64,000 bases of DNA from Podospora pseudoanserina. Its lineage: Eukaryota > Ascomycota > Sordariomycetes > Sordariales > Podosporaceae. Every line of letters starts with the position of its first letter. Position 1 is the stretch's first letter. The DNA lies in the NCBI RefSeq assembly GCF_035222485.1, contig NW_026946671.1, forward strand, positions 1,984,001 to 2,048,000, read 5' to 3'. A program made the translations under genes and the position numbers. The notes beneath the pieces are model-generated. The model worked only from the letters and a program-made list of their open reading frames with translations. It did not search any database and was not told the DNA's origin. Shown piece after piece: positions 48,169-58,227 of the stretch.

Positions 48169-48720
48169 TACTAAGAAATCATTACGTAGAATTCTTTAGA
48201 TGGTTTTAAATCTTGAATGGTTATTCATAGGTTGTGTTTTTCCCTGCTTTGAACAGGGTTAGGGTGATAACGGTCGAAGCTACAACCCTGGAGCTTGGGA
48301 AGCTTTCTCTTCCTGCGCTTGATGGCGCAACAAGCTTCCTAACTACAAACAAAGAGTGAATCGAAGTCAGCCTGGGATGTTAGAGCTGCCCAACCCCATT
48401 GATGAATTAAAAAACTGCACACTGATCTCAAATTTCGCGGTCCTCGTCGTCGTCGTCGGTTATGTCATGGCTCGTCAACGTCATTGGCACGTGATGCTTC
48501 ACCTGACTGCGCTAACCCAAATCCAGCCAACAAGCTCTGGCTTTTGCAGTTGCAACTGCTCCAATCCTTGGCTTGGCTGGAGCCGCGGAAGCCAGCTGTG
48601 GCTAGCTCAGCAAATCAGACCATCTCCAAACACAACTCCTCTCTTCAATTGAGCCACACCCAAGAACCACACAACCTTCACCCTCAACCACACATCACCA
48701 ACCCCCCGAAAACCGACACC
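48169..48720. other. Intergenic, COX4 promoter and leader
   Basis: A short 3' UTR of the thioesterase and then a CA-rich leader directly before the COX4 ATG. A ttagggt unit occurs at 48259-48265. There is no coding sequence. Confidence 0.5.
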
Positions 48721-49842
48721 ATGCTCCTGCAGCGCTCCGCCCTCGCGATCGCCCGCCGGGCTGCCGTCGCCCCGGCTGTCCGCCGTTCCCTGGCCACCTC
48801 CGCCGTGCGCCGTAAGTTTTTTGTTCAGTCCCTCTCTCTACCGATCCGAAATACCGAAAAAAACCGGGCCGAGCTTTTGGTGGAAATCTCGCGCATTGAA
48901 TGGGAGGATAAGCTGCTAAAGACGCCACCATGCTGTTATACTGGATTCAACGACATCTGCGAGACCGACGACGACTACACACAGGCACGAATAATGGAAT
49001 AATGGATGGGGGCTGATTCGGGATTTTTACTGCAGGTGACGCCGTTCCTGATACCAAGATCAAGGGCATCAAGGGTAGGTCAACCCCTCTCCCCATAACA
49101 CATGACGGCCAAAAAGAGGAGGAGGAGGGACACACTTTGCGTCATTTGGGATCATAGGAAACCCCTGACGTCAGGAATTATTGAATTCTTGAGGCAACCC
49201 AGTTGAACTTTGAACTCGCAAAGAGAGCTTCACATGGGCATGGGTGGAGGGGGAAAAGGAGCCATGACATCTCTGGGTAGTAGCGGGGCAAATGGAATAA
49301 ATGGCTGGAGGAAAACAGCAAGGCTGACACAGAATCGCGACACACACAGAGGTCAAGACCGTTGACGACCTTTTCGGCCCCGGTGCCCCCGCCGGCACCG
49401 TCCCTACCGATGTCGAGCAGTCGACTGGTCTCGAGCGTCTCGAAATTCTCGGCAAGATGGAGAGCGTTGACGTCTTCGACATGCGCCCTCTTGATGCCTC
49501 GCGCCTCGGCACACTCTCCAACCCCGTTCTCGTCCGCTCCGCCGGCGAGGAGCAGTTCGCCGGTTGCACTGGTGTCCCCGCTGACTCCCACAACGTCATC
49601 TGGCTCGGTGTAGGTTCCCCCCTTTCAGCTGCAGTCAGGGGGTTAGAAAGAGCAACAAGACTGATATGAATATCACACAGATGACCCGTGAGCGCCCCAT
49701 TGAGCGGTGCCCCGAGTGCGGCAGCGTCTACAAGATGGAGTACGTCGGTCCCCAGGAGGATCACCACCACGATCACGGTCACGGCCACGGCTGGAAGGAG
49801 CCCAAGACCATGGCCGACTACGTCAAGCCCGAGTACTGGTAA
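48721..49842 (+). CDS. cox4: Cytochrome c oxidase subunit 4 (mammalian COX5B homologue)
   Basis: A nuclear-encoded, zinc-binding subunit of respiratory complex IV in the mitochondrial inner membrane. Exons 48721-48811, 49036-49074, 49350-49609 and 49681-49842 give 183 residues. The presequence MLLQRSALAIARRAAVAPAV is Arg/Ala-rich and free of acids, as expected for import. The mature part has TVDDLFGPGAPAGTVPTDVE, FAGCTGVPADSHNVIWLGM and ERCPECGSVYKMEYVG; the CPEC pair and the earlier Cys and His make the zinc site. The C-terminus carries an extra His-rich DHHHDHGHGHG before WKEPKTMADYVKPEYW. The first two introns (224 and 275 nt) are large for this window, and exon 2 is only 39 nt. Confidence 0.96.
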
Positions 49843-50390
49843 TCGATGACGTCGATAGACACGCCGTGGAACGAAGGCCCGTTTGGCCCGGGGGAGCTAT
49901 TGTTGATAGATAAGAATAGAGGAGGGAGCCTCGGACTTTCCAGGATCACACATGACGAAATGCATAATACACATATGCCCAAGGCGAATCAGGAGTGACT
50001 GGGAGGTTCAGGAGGGCGTGTAGTATATCCGTCACAGGCAGACGGGTTGTATAGATTCCTTTCTATGTCTCTGCAACATTGGGTCTGCCTTGTGGTGATG
50101 CTGCTCCTGCGATGGCCAGTCGGCCCAAGCGTGTGGTACAAAATGGTGGCAAGTTATACGGTCCGGGAAAACCGCGCCGATGCTGGGTTGGAGGTTCCTA
50201 TCCTGGAGACCCCGATGCGCCGGTGAGCCGTGTTCTCCCGTGCTCTTCCAGAACTGTCGATTCCCTTAGGTCCTTCGGTGCCTTTTAGACGTGCATGCTA
50301 CACAGTATGCGGTACGATACATCCGCGCTGCCAGACCTAACTCTCGGTCAGAGAGGGCTATGTGATCTTTCTCTACAATTCTGGCCTGCT
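49843..50390. other. Convergent 3' region between COX4 and the DUF4604 gene
   Basis: 3' UTR sequence from both sides; no coding sequence is seen. Confidence 0.5.
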
Positions 50391-50936
50391 TCAGCCCTCA
50401 TCGACACCGAAACTAAGCTTAATCTTCTTCGCCTTTCTCTTGGGCTTGGCTTTTGGCGCCGATGCTGTACCCTCCTTGTCCTCGGCTTTGGTGTTGGTTA
50501 TGGGAGCAGCGTCCTTCTTCTGATCCTCCTCCTCGTCAGCATCCGCGCCAACGACCTTTCCTACTCTTCTCTTCTTCCCAGCAGCGCCAATGCTAGCCGC
50601 CTTTGCTTGTGCCTGGTCCTCCGCAGCTGATTTGTTATCGTCATGGCCACCCTTCTCTTCTTCTGCCGGCGCGGACGCAGTCGCCTTTACGCTGCCGTCT
50701 ACCCCAACAGTGACATCCTGCACTGTGTTGCCGTGCTCATCCACTATCGTAGGGGCGTCTTCTGCCTCGGCGCTGCCGGACCGTTTCTTGGTTGGTCGCC
50801 TTCGGGCCGCGAGGATGGGGTCTGGACCACCACCATCAAACTCGGAGGAGGAAGTTGCCTCGCCTCGGAGACGGGCGAGGAACGGGGGGAGGGTGGTGTT
50901 ATACTGCAGGTTTTTGGCCGTGATTTTCGGGGGCAT
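50391..50936 (-). CDS. DUF4604-domain protein
   Basis: A single exon of 181 residues from the ATG at 50936. MPPKITAKNLQYNTTLPPFL followed by ARLRGE is the conserved start of the DUF4604 family, small basic/acidic eukaryotic proteins of unknown function. RRPTKKRSGSAEAEDAPTIV and DEHGNTV continue the family core. The C-terminal half is disordered and charged (DADEEEDQKKDAAP, KPKRKAKKIKLSFGVDEG), suggesting nuclear location (inference). An upstream ATG at 51325 opens a 193-codon frame that overlaps this gene in another frame. Confidence 0.85.
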   Translation of the reverse strand: MPPKITAKNLQYNTTLPPFLARLRGEATSSSEFDGGGPDPILAARRRPTKKRSGSAEAEDAPTIVDEHGNTVQDVTVGVDGSVKATASAPAEEEKGGHDDNKSAAEDQAQAKAASIGAAGKKRRVGKVVGADADEEEDQKKDAAPITNTKAEDKEGTASAPKAKPKRKAKKIKLSFGVDEG

Positions 50937-53140
50937 CTTTTTTTTTTTTCTGTCTTTCCGGGGCAGACGGAGGTGCAGTTCCGGCTGGATGGAGGGGAGG
51001 TTGGGAAGTATGACGGCAGAGGAGTAGGTGTTGGTAGGCGCACGGAAGGAAATATTGGGCAAGTCGTGGCCGCGGACTTGTAACGGCGCACGCTTCTAGG
51101 GTTGAGGTTGCGCAGACGGTCGGTGAGATGGTGTGGTGGTTGCGCTGCAGACGCAGAGTACCTGGGGAGCCTTGTGCTGCTGTTACTTGGTGCTGCCTGG
51201 GAGATAGAACAGACAGGATGGTGTTGCGACAATCGGTAAGGGAGCGCTGCAACGGTTGGAGAGCGACTGTGATCGGCAGTTGAAGCTAAAGGTGAAAGGC
51301 CGTGGGAGACGGGCGCGGTCGCCATCGAACTTCAACGGCGCGCCCTCGCTGCTCTCCATTTGGTTTGGGCGCTAGGTCATGGTGGGGCAATGACTTACTG
51401 ACATTCTGCCCCACTACGGCCCTGAACGACACCTCCATCATCTAGACTTCCATCTTCCATCTTCCGTCTTCCACCTTCTAGAGGGAAGATATGGCATATG
51501 CAATGTCACTGATACCGCCTTCTCATCTGATTGAACCAACGACCGGTACCTATCTGCGCGAAACAGTACCTCGTGGACACCTCAAGTTGCCCGGCAAACA
51601 TATCTCGCCTTGCTGTTGTCACCAACAGCCTCTCAGGCATTACAACCTCATGGTGCACCAATTCACCCACCACACATTCCGGAACGGCTTCCGACTCGAC
51701 TCAATGCACGCTGACCTGTCCAGATGTCTCGAATTTTCAGGTTCACCGTCGGAGCCCAGCCTGGTGGTTGGCGGCTCTTGAGAACTGTCCAGTGGCTGTA
51801 TCTCATTTCCCTCTCGCTCAACATACCTATGAAGTCCGATGCGTGGTTTTCTGTCTAGCCCGGCTGATGAGTTGTCTCGGGCACCCGGGGTCCCTTTTGT
51901 ACTGCTGATCACATCCACCACTAGTCCAGATTCACGAGAGGCTGCATCAGCCTCGTCGCTGTCCACAATAATGACTCCCGTCAACCTTGCTCTCTGCCTG
52001 TACAAGAAGGAACCTTTGTGCTTACGCATGCCCAATCTATCAGCTTTCTTTTGGGAAGTCCGAGGAGAGAGAAAACCGGCTGAGCTGTCAGAGTGCGTCA
52101 TGCCGATTGTATCCAGGAAGATGGCGGCCCGCATCCGAAATGTTCTGTTGTTTGCCGTGGGGTGGCCAGGGACGCTACAGCCAACCGGACTCGATCCCCT
52201 CTGGCTGTGTCCCGCAGGAGCCCCTCTTCTATTACCACGATTCTACCGCCCCGGGCACCCCAGGTTACCGGGACACACAGCAGGGATGCTTGTACCGGCT
52301 CTCTGGTCGAGGGAACATGGCTTCAAGATAGCGCTGATCTCGCCTTGGACCTCTCGATCCGTCCCAAGGCTGGGAGTCCTTGGCATACGAGATATGACAT
52401 GTCGGATAAGGGAACAGCCTATTGTTCTCTATATCTAACGTAACGTCTGTTCCCGTCGTTACAAGATGGCGGAACCACGCCGTGGCGCTCACCGGGACTG
52501 TCTCACCCCCCTTTACGAGGCCGGGGAAGTTGCCATTCCCCTCCCCGCATTCGTGTAACACGCCAGACATGTCTTGTTCAACCCTCAATCTGGGGTCGAA
52601 TCTCTAATCGTGGCGGTGAAGCGTTCGTCGGGTCCGGATCTTGATGTCTACTTCCCCGGCGTCCACCCCATGGCCTTGGTTACACATCAAAGGGACCAAA
52701 GCCATCCGTCACTTGCACCAAATACATACCCTGTGACTTTCGGCTCCTACTCCTTTTGCTGTCATTGTCTGCGGCCATGCCTGAACGGGGCATTTCAGTA
52801 TTCCATCTCACGCACATCCTCTCGATCCCGTCTTCCCCGATTGGCTTGCTGCGGTGGACTTTGCACGAGACTCAGCCCATGATACATCACGTTTTTCGGG
52901 CTTTGCCTGGAAGTCTCCCTCCAGCTGGTGTGAGCTCTTGCGGCTTTCCGGACAGCAACATTGGACGGGACACTGATTTGCTCGAGTTGGCATCCGGTTA
53001 GCAGACCCGTCGATGGTCGTTATATAAACGTCTTCACGCTCCCACGTCGCCATGGCATCTCACCATCTACCTCGCCATGCCTTTCTTGTTCGAATACCTT
53101 TTGCTGCCACATCATTGATACTACCAGTCACTTAGGCAAG
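50937..53140. other. Intergenic, DUF4604 leader on the left and Clr5 promoter on the right
   Basis: It includes the out-of-frame upstream ATG frame on the minus strand (51325 down to 50744). Between 51480 and 52980, several plus and minus frames overlap without any recognisable domain; I call no gene there. Confidence 0.4.
53021..53028 (+). promoter_or_regulatory. TATA box (tatataaa)
   Basis: A consensus TATA box 120 bases before the Clr5-gene ATG, followed by a CT/CA-rich leader. Confidence 0.65.
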
Positions 53141-54394
53141 ATGACTCCTTCTGGTCATCCGATTGATTGGGAGGCCCATCGGAAGATCTTCGAGGACCTG
53201 TATATGGTTCAGGACATGTCGCTCCCTGAGGTCATGAAGATCATGAGGGAAGATTACGGTGTGGAAGCCACGTAACTATGCCCCTTCTCTCGCTACATAT
53301 CAGACTTGTAGCCACCAGATTGTTCGAATTCTGATACACCTTAGCAAGAAAATGTACAAAAAGCGAATCAAGGCCTGGGGATTGTTCAAAAACATCAACG
53401 GAGACGAGATGTTGACGATGCTACGGATCAAGGAACATCGGTGCAGACAGGGCAAAAGAACACAGTTTTATTTGCGGGGCAAGCCGGTCCTGGACTCAAA
53501 GCTTCGACGTTTTGCAACTCGTCATGGTGTGGTATTGGATGATGAAGACTTTGGTGGTGATGTGCAAGGTACAACACGCTCCTCTATCACTCCATTGCTT
53601 TCACATCGTCTGACCAGAGCATAATTAGCTGCTCTCAGAGGCATCACCTTTTCGACCCCGGAGCCTGAAGATCGTACTGAAATCACCACCCCAACACATG
53701 GCAACGCTCCACATCTGAGCCCAGTGATAAGCGATGCGGACGTGACATCTCTCGACTGCTTCGTGGGCTCACCAAACACAAACCCGCTCGAAGTGCCACG
53801 TCGTGAATATCCAGATATATCATGGGATGTGCCCGTGTCTTCATCCCAGTCTCTTGCGGGTACGGCGTCTCCGACACATCAAGTTTACGCTTGTGAGTAT
53901 TTCACAATGAAGCTTTGACGGGCTTAAGAGGCTGTTACTGACATTCGCTTTTAGGGCTGGAGGACGCGGATCATTCTCGGCTTGATGGCGATTATCACTT
54001 CCCGCCACTTTCCATGGGTGTGGAATCAGGACACGATGTTGTCCAGGCTTCAACCGCCCAGTCATTTCCATATGGTCAACAGTTGGAATTTTATCAGCCC
54101 GCCGAAAGACCTTCCAACGACAGCCTAGAAGATCCAGCCCTGCCGTTCGGTCAGGCTCCAGATTTCTTGTGGAACCAGGCTTCGTTTCACAATACACTCA
54201 TAAACAGCGAAGTCACTTTCACAGGACCCTCTCTTACCGAAGGAATAAACACAAACTTCGTAGCACGGGATGAGACAGCGGCTCTTCACTATGGCTTCTC
54301 CCAGGATCACAACAATACACCGGTGTCCTACGACGAGCATGATTCCATCAACTATGGTGGATGGTACGATGACAACTTTACCTGGCCCAGTTGA
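53141..54394 (+). CDS. Clr5-domain protein, putative transcription regulator
   Basis: Exons 53141-53271, 53345-53568, 53629-53892 and 53955-54394 give 352 residues. The Clr5 domain fills the N-terminus: IDWEAHRKIFEDLYMVQDMS, EVMKIMREDYGVEAT, then KKMYKKRIKAWGLFKN after the first intron. This domain occurs in a large fungal family named after fission yeast Clr5, a heterochromatin factor. A basic block follows (IKEHRCRQGKRTQFYLRGKP). The rest is Ser/Pro/Asp-rich with aromatic residues (LEFYQPAERPSNDS, DSINYGGWYDDNFTWPS), as in activation domains. All three introns are short, with a taactatg to cttag pattern or a ttactgac branch. Binding sites and targets are unknown. Confidence 0.85.
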
Positions 54395-54989
54395 AGCAAG
54401 ACAGGGCCACACCCAAGGCCCGGCTTTCCACTTTTCGTCTCACCAGTGGCTGATTGGTCTTCCTTCTGACCCGTTCTGCTTTTCTTTTGCAATTTCCTGC
54501 TTTGGTCTGGAGGACTATTTGGCTTTCTATACCCGTGTACAAATTCACAGCAATACACTTTACCATTTACCTATACCTTTCATTGTTTTCTTGAAGCTTT
54601 CGTTTCTGGTATCTCTCACGGCACACGTTTACGGAAGGTGTCAAGGGGAAGACGCCATTCAGATATCGTTTGGCGGTTGTTATATCAGTCTCTAAACGTG
54701 TTTCACTGGTCTCTGTTTCACCCCCCTTTTTGCCCCCTTTCCTTGGCTGAGGACGATTTTTTTTGCTGGGGTTAGGAGACTAGGTACGTAGTGATATCTC
54801 AACAGGGGCATTGTCTGCAAGATACACTGCTTTGTTCCTGTGCCGGATCTGGTCCCCTTTACTCGAGGGGGGACAACACATTGTCAGAATCCTTTGTCCT
54901 GGCACTTGACTAACTATGAATCAAAAGGCTCGGTTGCTTTGTTCTGTTAGCTTGGGCATTGTTTTTCCAGATATACGAACAGGAAGTGA
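54395..54989. other. Intergenic past the Clr5 gene
   Basis: 3' UTR of the Clr5 gene and a T-rich stretch. A 40-codon frame from the ATG at 54916 overlaps the next feature in another frame. Confidence 0.4.
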
Positions 54990-55505
54990 CATGTCAGATG
55001 GGCCTTTATTTGCCGTCTTGAAGATGCAACGGATTGGGGCCTCGACCCGGTAAGGAGTGCCCAGGCCTATGTCAGGGCCACCATTCACTACCCTGATTTC
55101 CAGCGGGCCATACAGGCCATGACTTTCCGGCAGTCAACGGATCGGGATAACTGGTCTACCAACTTGCGGGAGAAGCTCATGAAATTCGCCAGCGAGCGTG
55201 GCTGGAACCACCCTAATTTCCGGTCTGTGAACGAGGAGGACATTTTTCAAGAATGGCGTGAGCGCTAAAACGGGAGGAATAGGGACGACGAGGTCCAGGT
55301 TAACTTCTCAACGGGTCCTGATGCAATTTTCGAGACCATGGATGATGAGTACATAGAATTGGCCAGAGTGGCTATGTCTCGTTACTTTAGGAATGAAGTG
55401 CCTCGTGTTGAACGTGAGGACACTGACTCTGGCTCCGATGCTTTAGACTCCGATTCTCCTGGCTCTTCCGGCTTCGAGTTCTCAGACTCTGACTGGTGGT
55501 CGTAG
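54990..55505 (+). pseudogene. Unannotated coding remnant or ATG-less exon, acidic C-terminus
   Basis: After a stop at 54987-54989 one frame reads 92 codons with strongly protein-like sequence (RLEDATDWGLDPVRSAQAYV, TIHYPDFQRAIQAMTFRQST, NWSTNLREKLMKFASERGWN, EEDIFQEWRER). It then meets TAA at 55266 and goes on in the same frame for 78 more codons (NFSTGPDAIFETMDDEYIEL, RVAMSRYFRNEVPRVEREDT) to an acidic end with FEFSDSDWWS before TAG. No start ATG is visible. A 99-nt intron (gtgagc at 55258 to acatag at 55356) would remove the stop in frame, so this may be a live spliced gene with a missing first exon. Otherwise it is a host pseudogene with a single nonsense change. The family is not recognised. 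Confidence 0.55.
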
Positions 55506-56304
55506 TACCTGAGGTAAGTGAGTTACAGTCCTTTTTTCCTTTGCACTATAGATAATATCTGGGTAGGAGGGAGGCACCTATCGACTTCACCTCACCATCT
55601 GGGAATCTTGCTGATGGATAATTGATACTGTACTAAACCTTTTCTTCCAATTCTGAATACCATCATATTGATCAAGTCTTGTGACCATGTGATGCATCAC
55701 CCATGTACTTAGATCGCTCTTCTTGCTCGTGACACTTTTTGCGGTGATGTGCGAATTCACAAGCACAACTCATTCTCCTTTCCGATATTGCCGATTTTGA
55801 CCCTTAAATCGCCTCCGTCTCTTAGTAGGTAGGTAACCCTTTGTTTAAGGTTCAAGAACGCTCGACTGCGGTCTTCAGTTCGTTGCCTGTCTGTTCATCA
55901 TATTATCTCTATTGTTTCTATAAGTTATTAACTTTGTGATCAGAGCAAAACGCCAGGTTGACATGGTGAAACAACGGCTTACAATGCTATTATCACATGG
56001 AACTTGCCTGCCGCATACGGTACCAGACTTCAACCCGTAGCATGGCAGGTCCCCGGATAAGACCCTGAAACCGGGTATTGGGAGCCGACAGCATCTTTAT
56101 TTAGATGCCGGGACGGACACCACCTGGTGGCGCTTGGCGTGACCACTCCAAGGATGCGGGGAATTCCTGTCCAGGGACTTTGTATAAATAAATAAATGCT
56201 GCTAACATCACACGGTGCATGCCGAGCCCATATTGTCAATCCCTCTGTGTCAAATTCATATTCCACGTACCCGCCGGCAACACCGTCTGTGATAGCACCA
56301 TCCA
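55506..56304. other. Intergenic, aldo-keto reductase promoter
   Basis: AT-rich sequence with a taggtaggtaa motif (55825-55835) and a TATA-like box at the right end. There is no coding sequence. Confidence 0.45.
56183..56190 (+). promoter_or_regulatory. TATA box (tataaata)
   Basis: It lies 122 bases before the aldo-keto reductase ATG and continues into aataaatgc. Confidence 0.6.
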
Positions 56305-57395
56305 ATGGCACCTCCAGCCAAGCTTCCCACCCGCAGGCTGGGCAAAAACGGCCCTGAAATCCCAGCCATCGGTTTCGGGTTGATGGGGCTGAGCACTGCA
56401 TACGGTTCTGTCGGGTGAGTGAAGCACTCCAGTCTCATCATGACGATGTTGAATGAGACTAACTCCCTCACAGCTCGGATGAAGACCGCCTCAAAGTGCT
56501 CGACCGAGCCTGGGAACTAGGCTACACCAACTGGGACTCGGCCGACATGTATGCCGACAGCGAAGACCTGCTGGGGAAGTGGTTCGCCCTCCACCCCGAA
56601 CGCCGCGCCGACATCTTCCTCGCCACCAAATTTGCCCTCCAGTACGGTCCCAACGGCCTGACCATCAACAGCTCCCCGGCCTACTGCCGCCAGCAGTGCG
56701 AAAAGAGCCTTCGGCGGCTCGGGACATCGTACATCGACCTCTACTACATCCACCGCGTAGACGGCAAGACGCCCATCGAGCACACCATGGCCGAGCTGGT
56801 CAAGCTGAAAGCCGAGGGCAAGATCCGGCACATTGGGATTTCGGCTGCGTCGGCGGATACAGTTCGCCGGGCTGCTGCCATCGACCATGTTGATGCCTAC
56901 CAGGTGGAATACAGCCCTTGGTCACTCGACATTGAAGGGCCCGAGACCAATCACTTGCTTCAGACCTGCCGGGACTTGGGCGTCGCCGTTTTTGCGTACT
57001 CCCCGCTGGGAAGGGGCATCATGACGGGTCAGATCAAGTCGCCGGATGACTTTGAGCCTGGGGACTTGAGACGGCTGTTTCCCCGGTTCAGCAAGGAGAA
57101 CTTCCCCAAGAATCTGGCGCTGGTGGAAAAGTTCAGGATCATGGCGGACAAGAAGGGTTGCACGCCTGGTCAGTTGACTGTGGCTTGGTTGATGGCGCAG
57201 GGGGAGGATATCTTTCCCATTCCGGGGACGAAGAATATCAAGTATTTGGAGGAGAACGTCGGCGCGGTGCGGGTGGAGGTGAGTGAAGACGAGGAGAGGG
57301 AGATACGGGGTTGGTTGAACGACTTTGGCTTTGCGGGGATACGGGTGCCGCCTGGGTTGTTGGATGAATTTAATGACACGCCTCCTCTGTCGTAG
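56305..57395 (+). CDS. Aldo-keto reductase (AKR13-like, NADPH-dependent)
   Basis: Exons 56305-56414 and 56474-57395 give 343 residues. The enzyme would reduce aldehydes or ketones with NADPH in the cytosol. The N-terminus RRLGKNGPEIPAIGFGLMGL is the family start. The catalytic tetrad is visible as Asp and Tyr in NWDSADMYADSEDLLGKW, Lys in IFLATKFAL and His in LYYIHRVDGKTPIE. Downstream are IRHIGISAASADTVRRA, YQVEYSPWSLDIEG, VAVFAYSPLGRGIMTG and IPIPGTKNIKYLEEN-type motifs (here FPIPGTKNIKYLEEN), the last binding the cofactor phosphate. This layout matches the fungal AKR13 (yakc-like) group. The start ATG immediately precedes the conserved strand, and the 59-nt intron is regular. Confidence 0.93.
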
Positions 57396-58227
57396 GCATC
57401 ATGAGACTGAGGTAGTAATTGATCGTTGATGATTCCACGCCAGCTGAAGTGTAATCTGGGGTACCTATCAGGTTGCGTGCATGTAAGGGGGCTGGTTGAC
57501 TGAGCGCCAAGCCGATTCCTGGAAAGCGGCACGGATCGCCCAACCGAGGCGCTACCAAACAACAACAGGGGTTCTTCATTTAGCGGGCGGGTCGCGGCAG
57601 GGTGCACTGTGCGCCCGTCTCGATCAACATGACACCCGACGACTTGCTCTGTTCGCTTCACTCAGCTTGCTGGCGACACACACACAGCACAAAGAGGGAA
57701 ATCAAGGCGGACATGGCGGCTACCACTCGATCACGACACGTTCTCCCATTGTTTCGTTCGGGGTTCACCCGGCTGCAGGTGGCCCAGCCTCCAGCGGATG
57801 GCGCTGCTGGCCAAGCGCTGAGGTTGGCCGCCTGGAGACAAGCAGGGGTTTTAGTAGAGGCTCTGATTTGTTGACATGGGGACACCCTCATGCACTGTAG
57901 ATCCCCGACATCTAGCCCACAGTGTCAGCCAGCCATCAACTGCAGCTCCTTCTCCCTCTGGTGGTTTGACGGGGGGCGGTCAGCTACTTTTTGGGATGCC
58001 CGAATGGTCTTGGTTTGGGGGAAAACAAAACTCGGCAAAGCTGTACGTCTCATTCGTGGTTCTCACGATCGACTCTGCACACCCGAGACCCGGTCTGAGG
58101 ACTTAATTTGTGAGAGTGGCTGTGAGACATTGTATCACGGGCTTTGGGTGAGGATAAAAGCCACTCTTCTCCTCTTGCCCCTCGGTCCCTGACAGGGCCT
58201 CTACAAGAATGACCATACCTGCTCTCC
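57396..58227. other. Intergenic, DUF2235 promoter
   Basis: No coding sequence is recognised. A gataaaag TATA-like element at 58153-58160 lies 75 bases before the next ATG. Confidence 0.45.
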
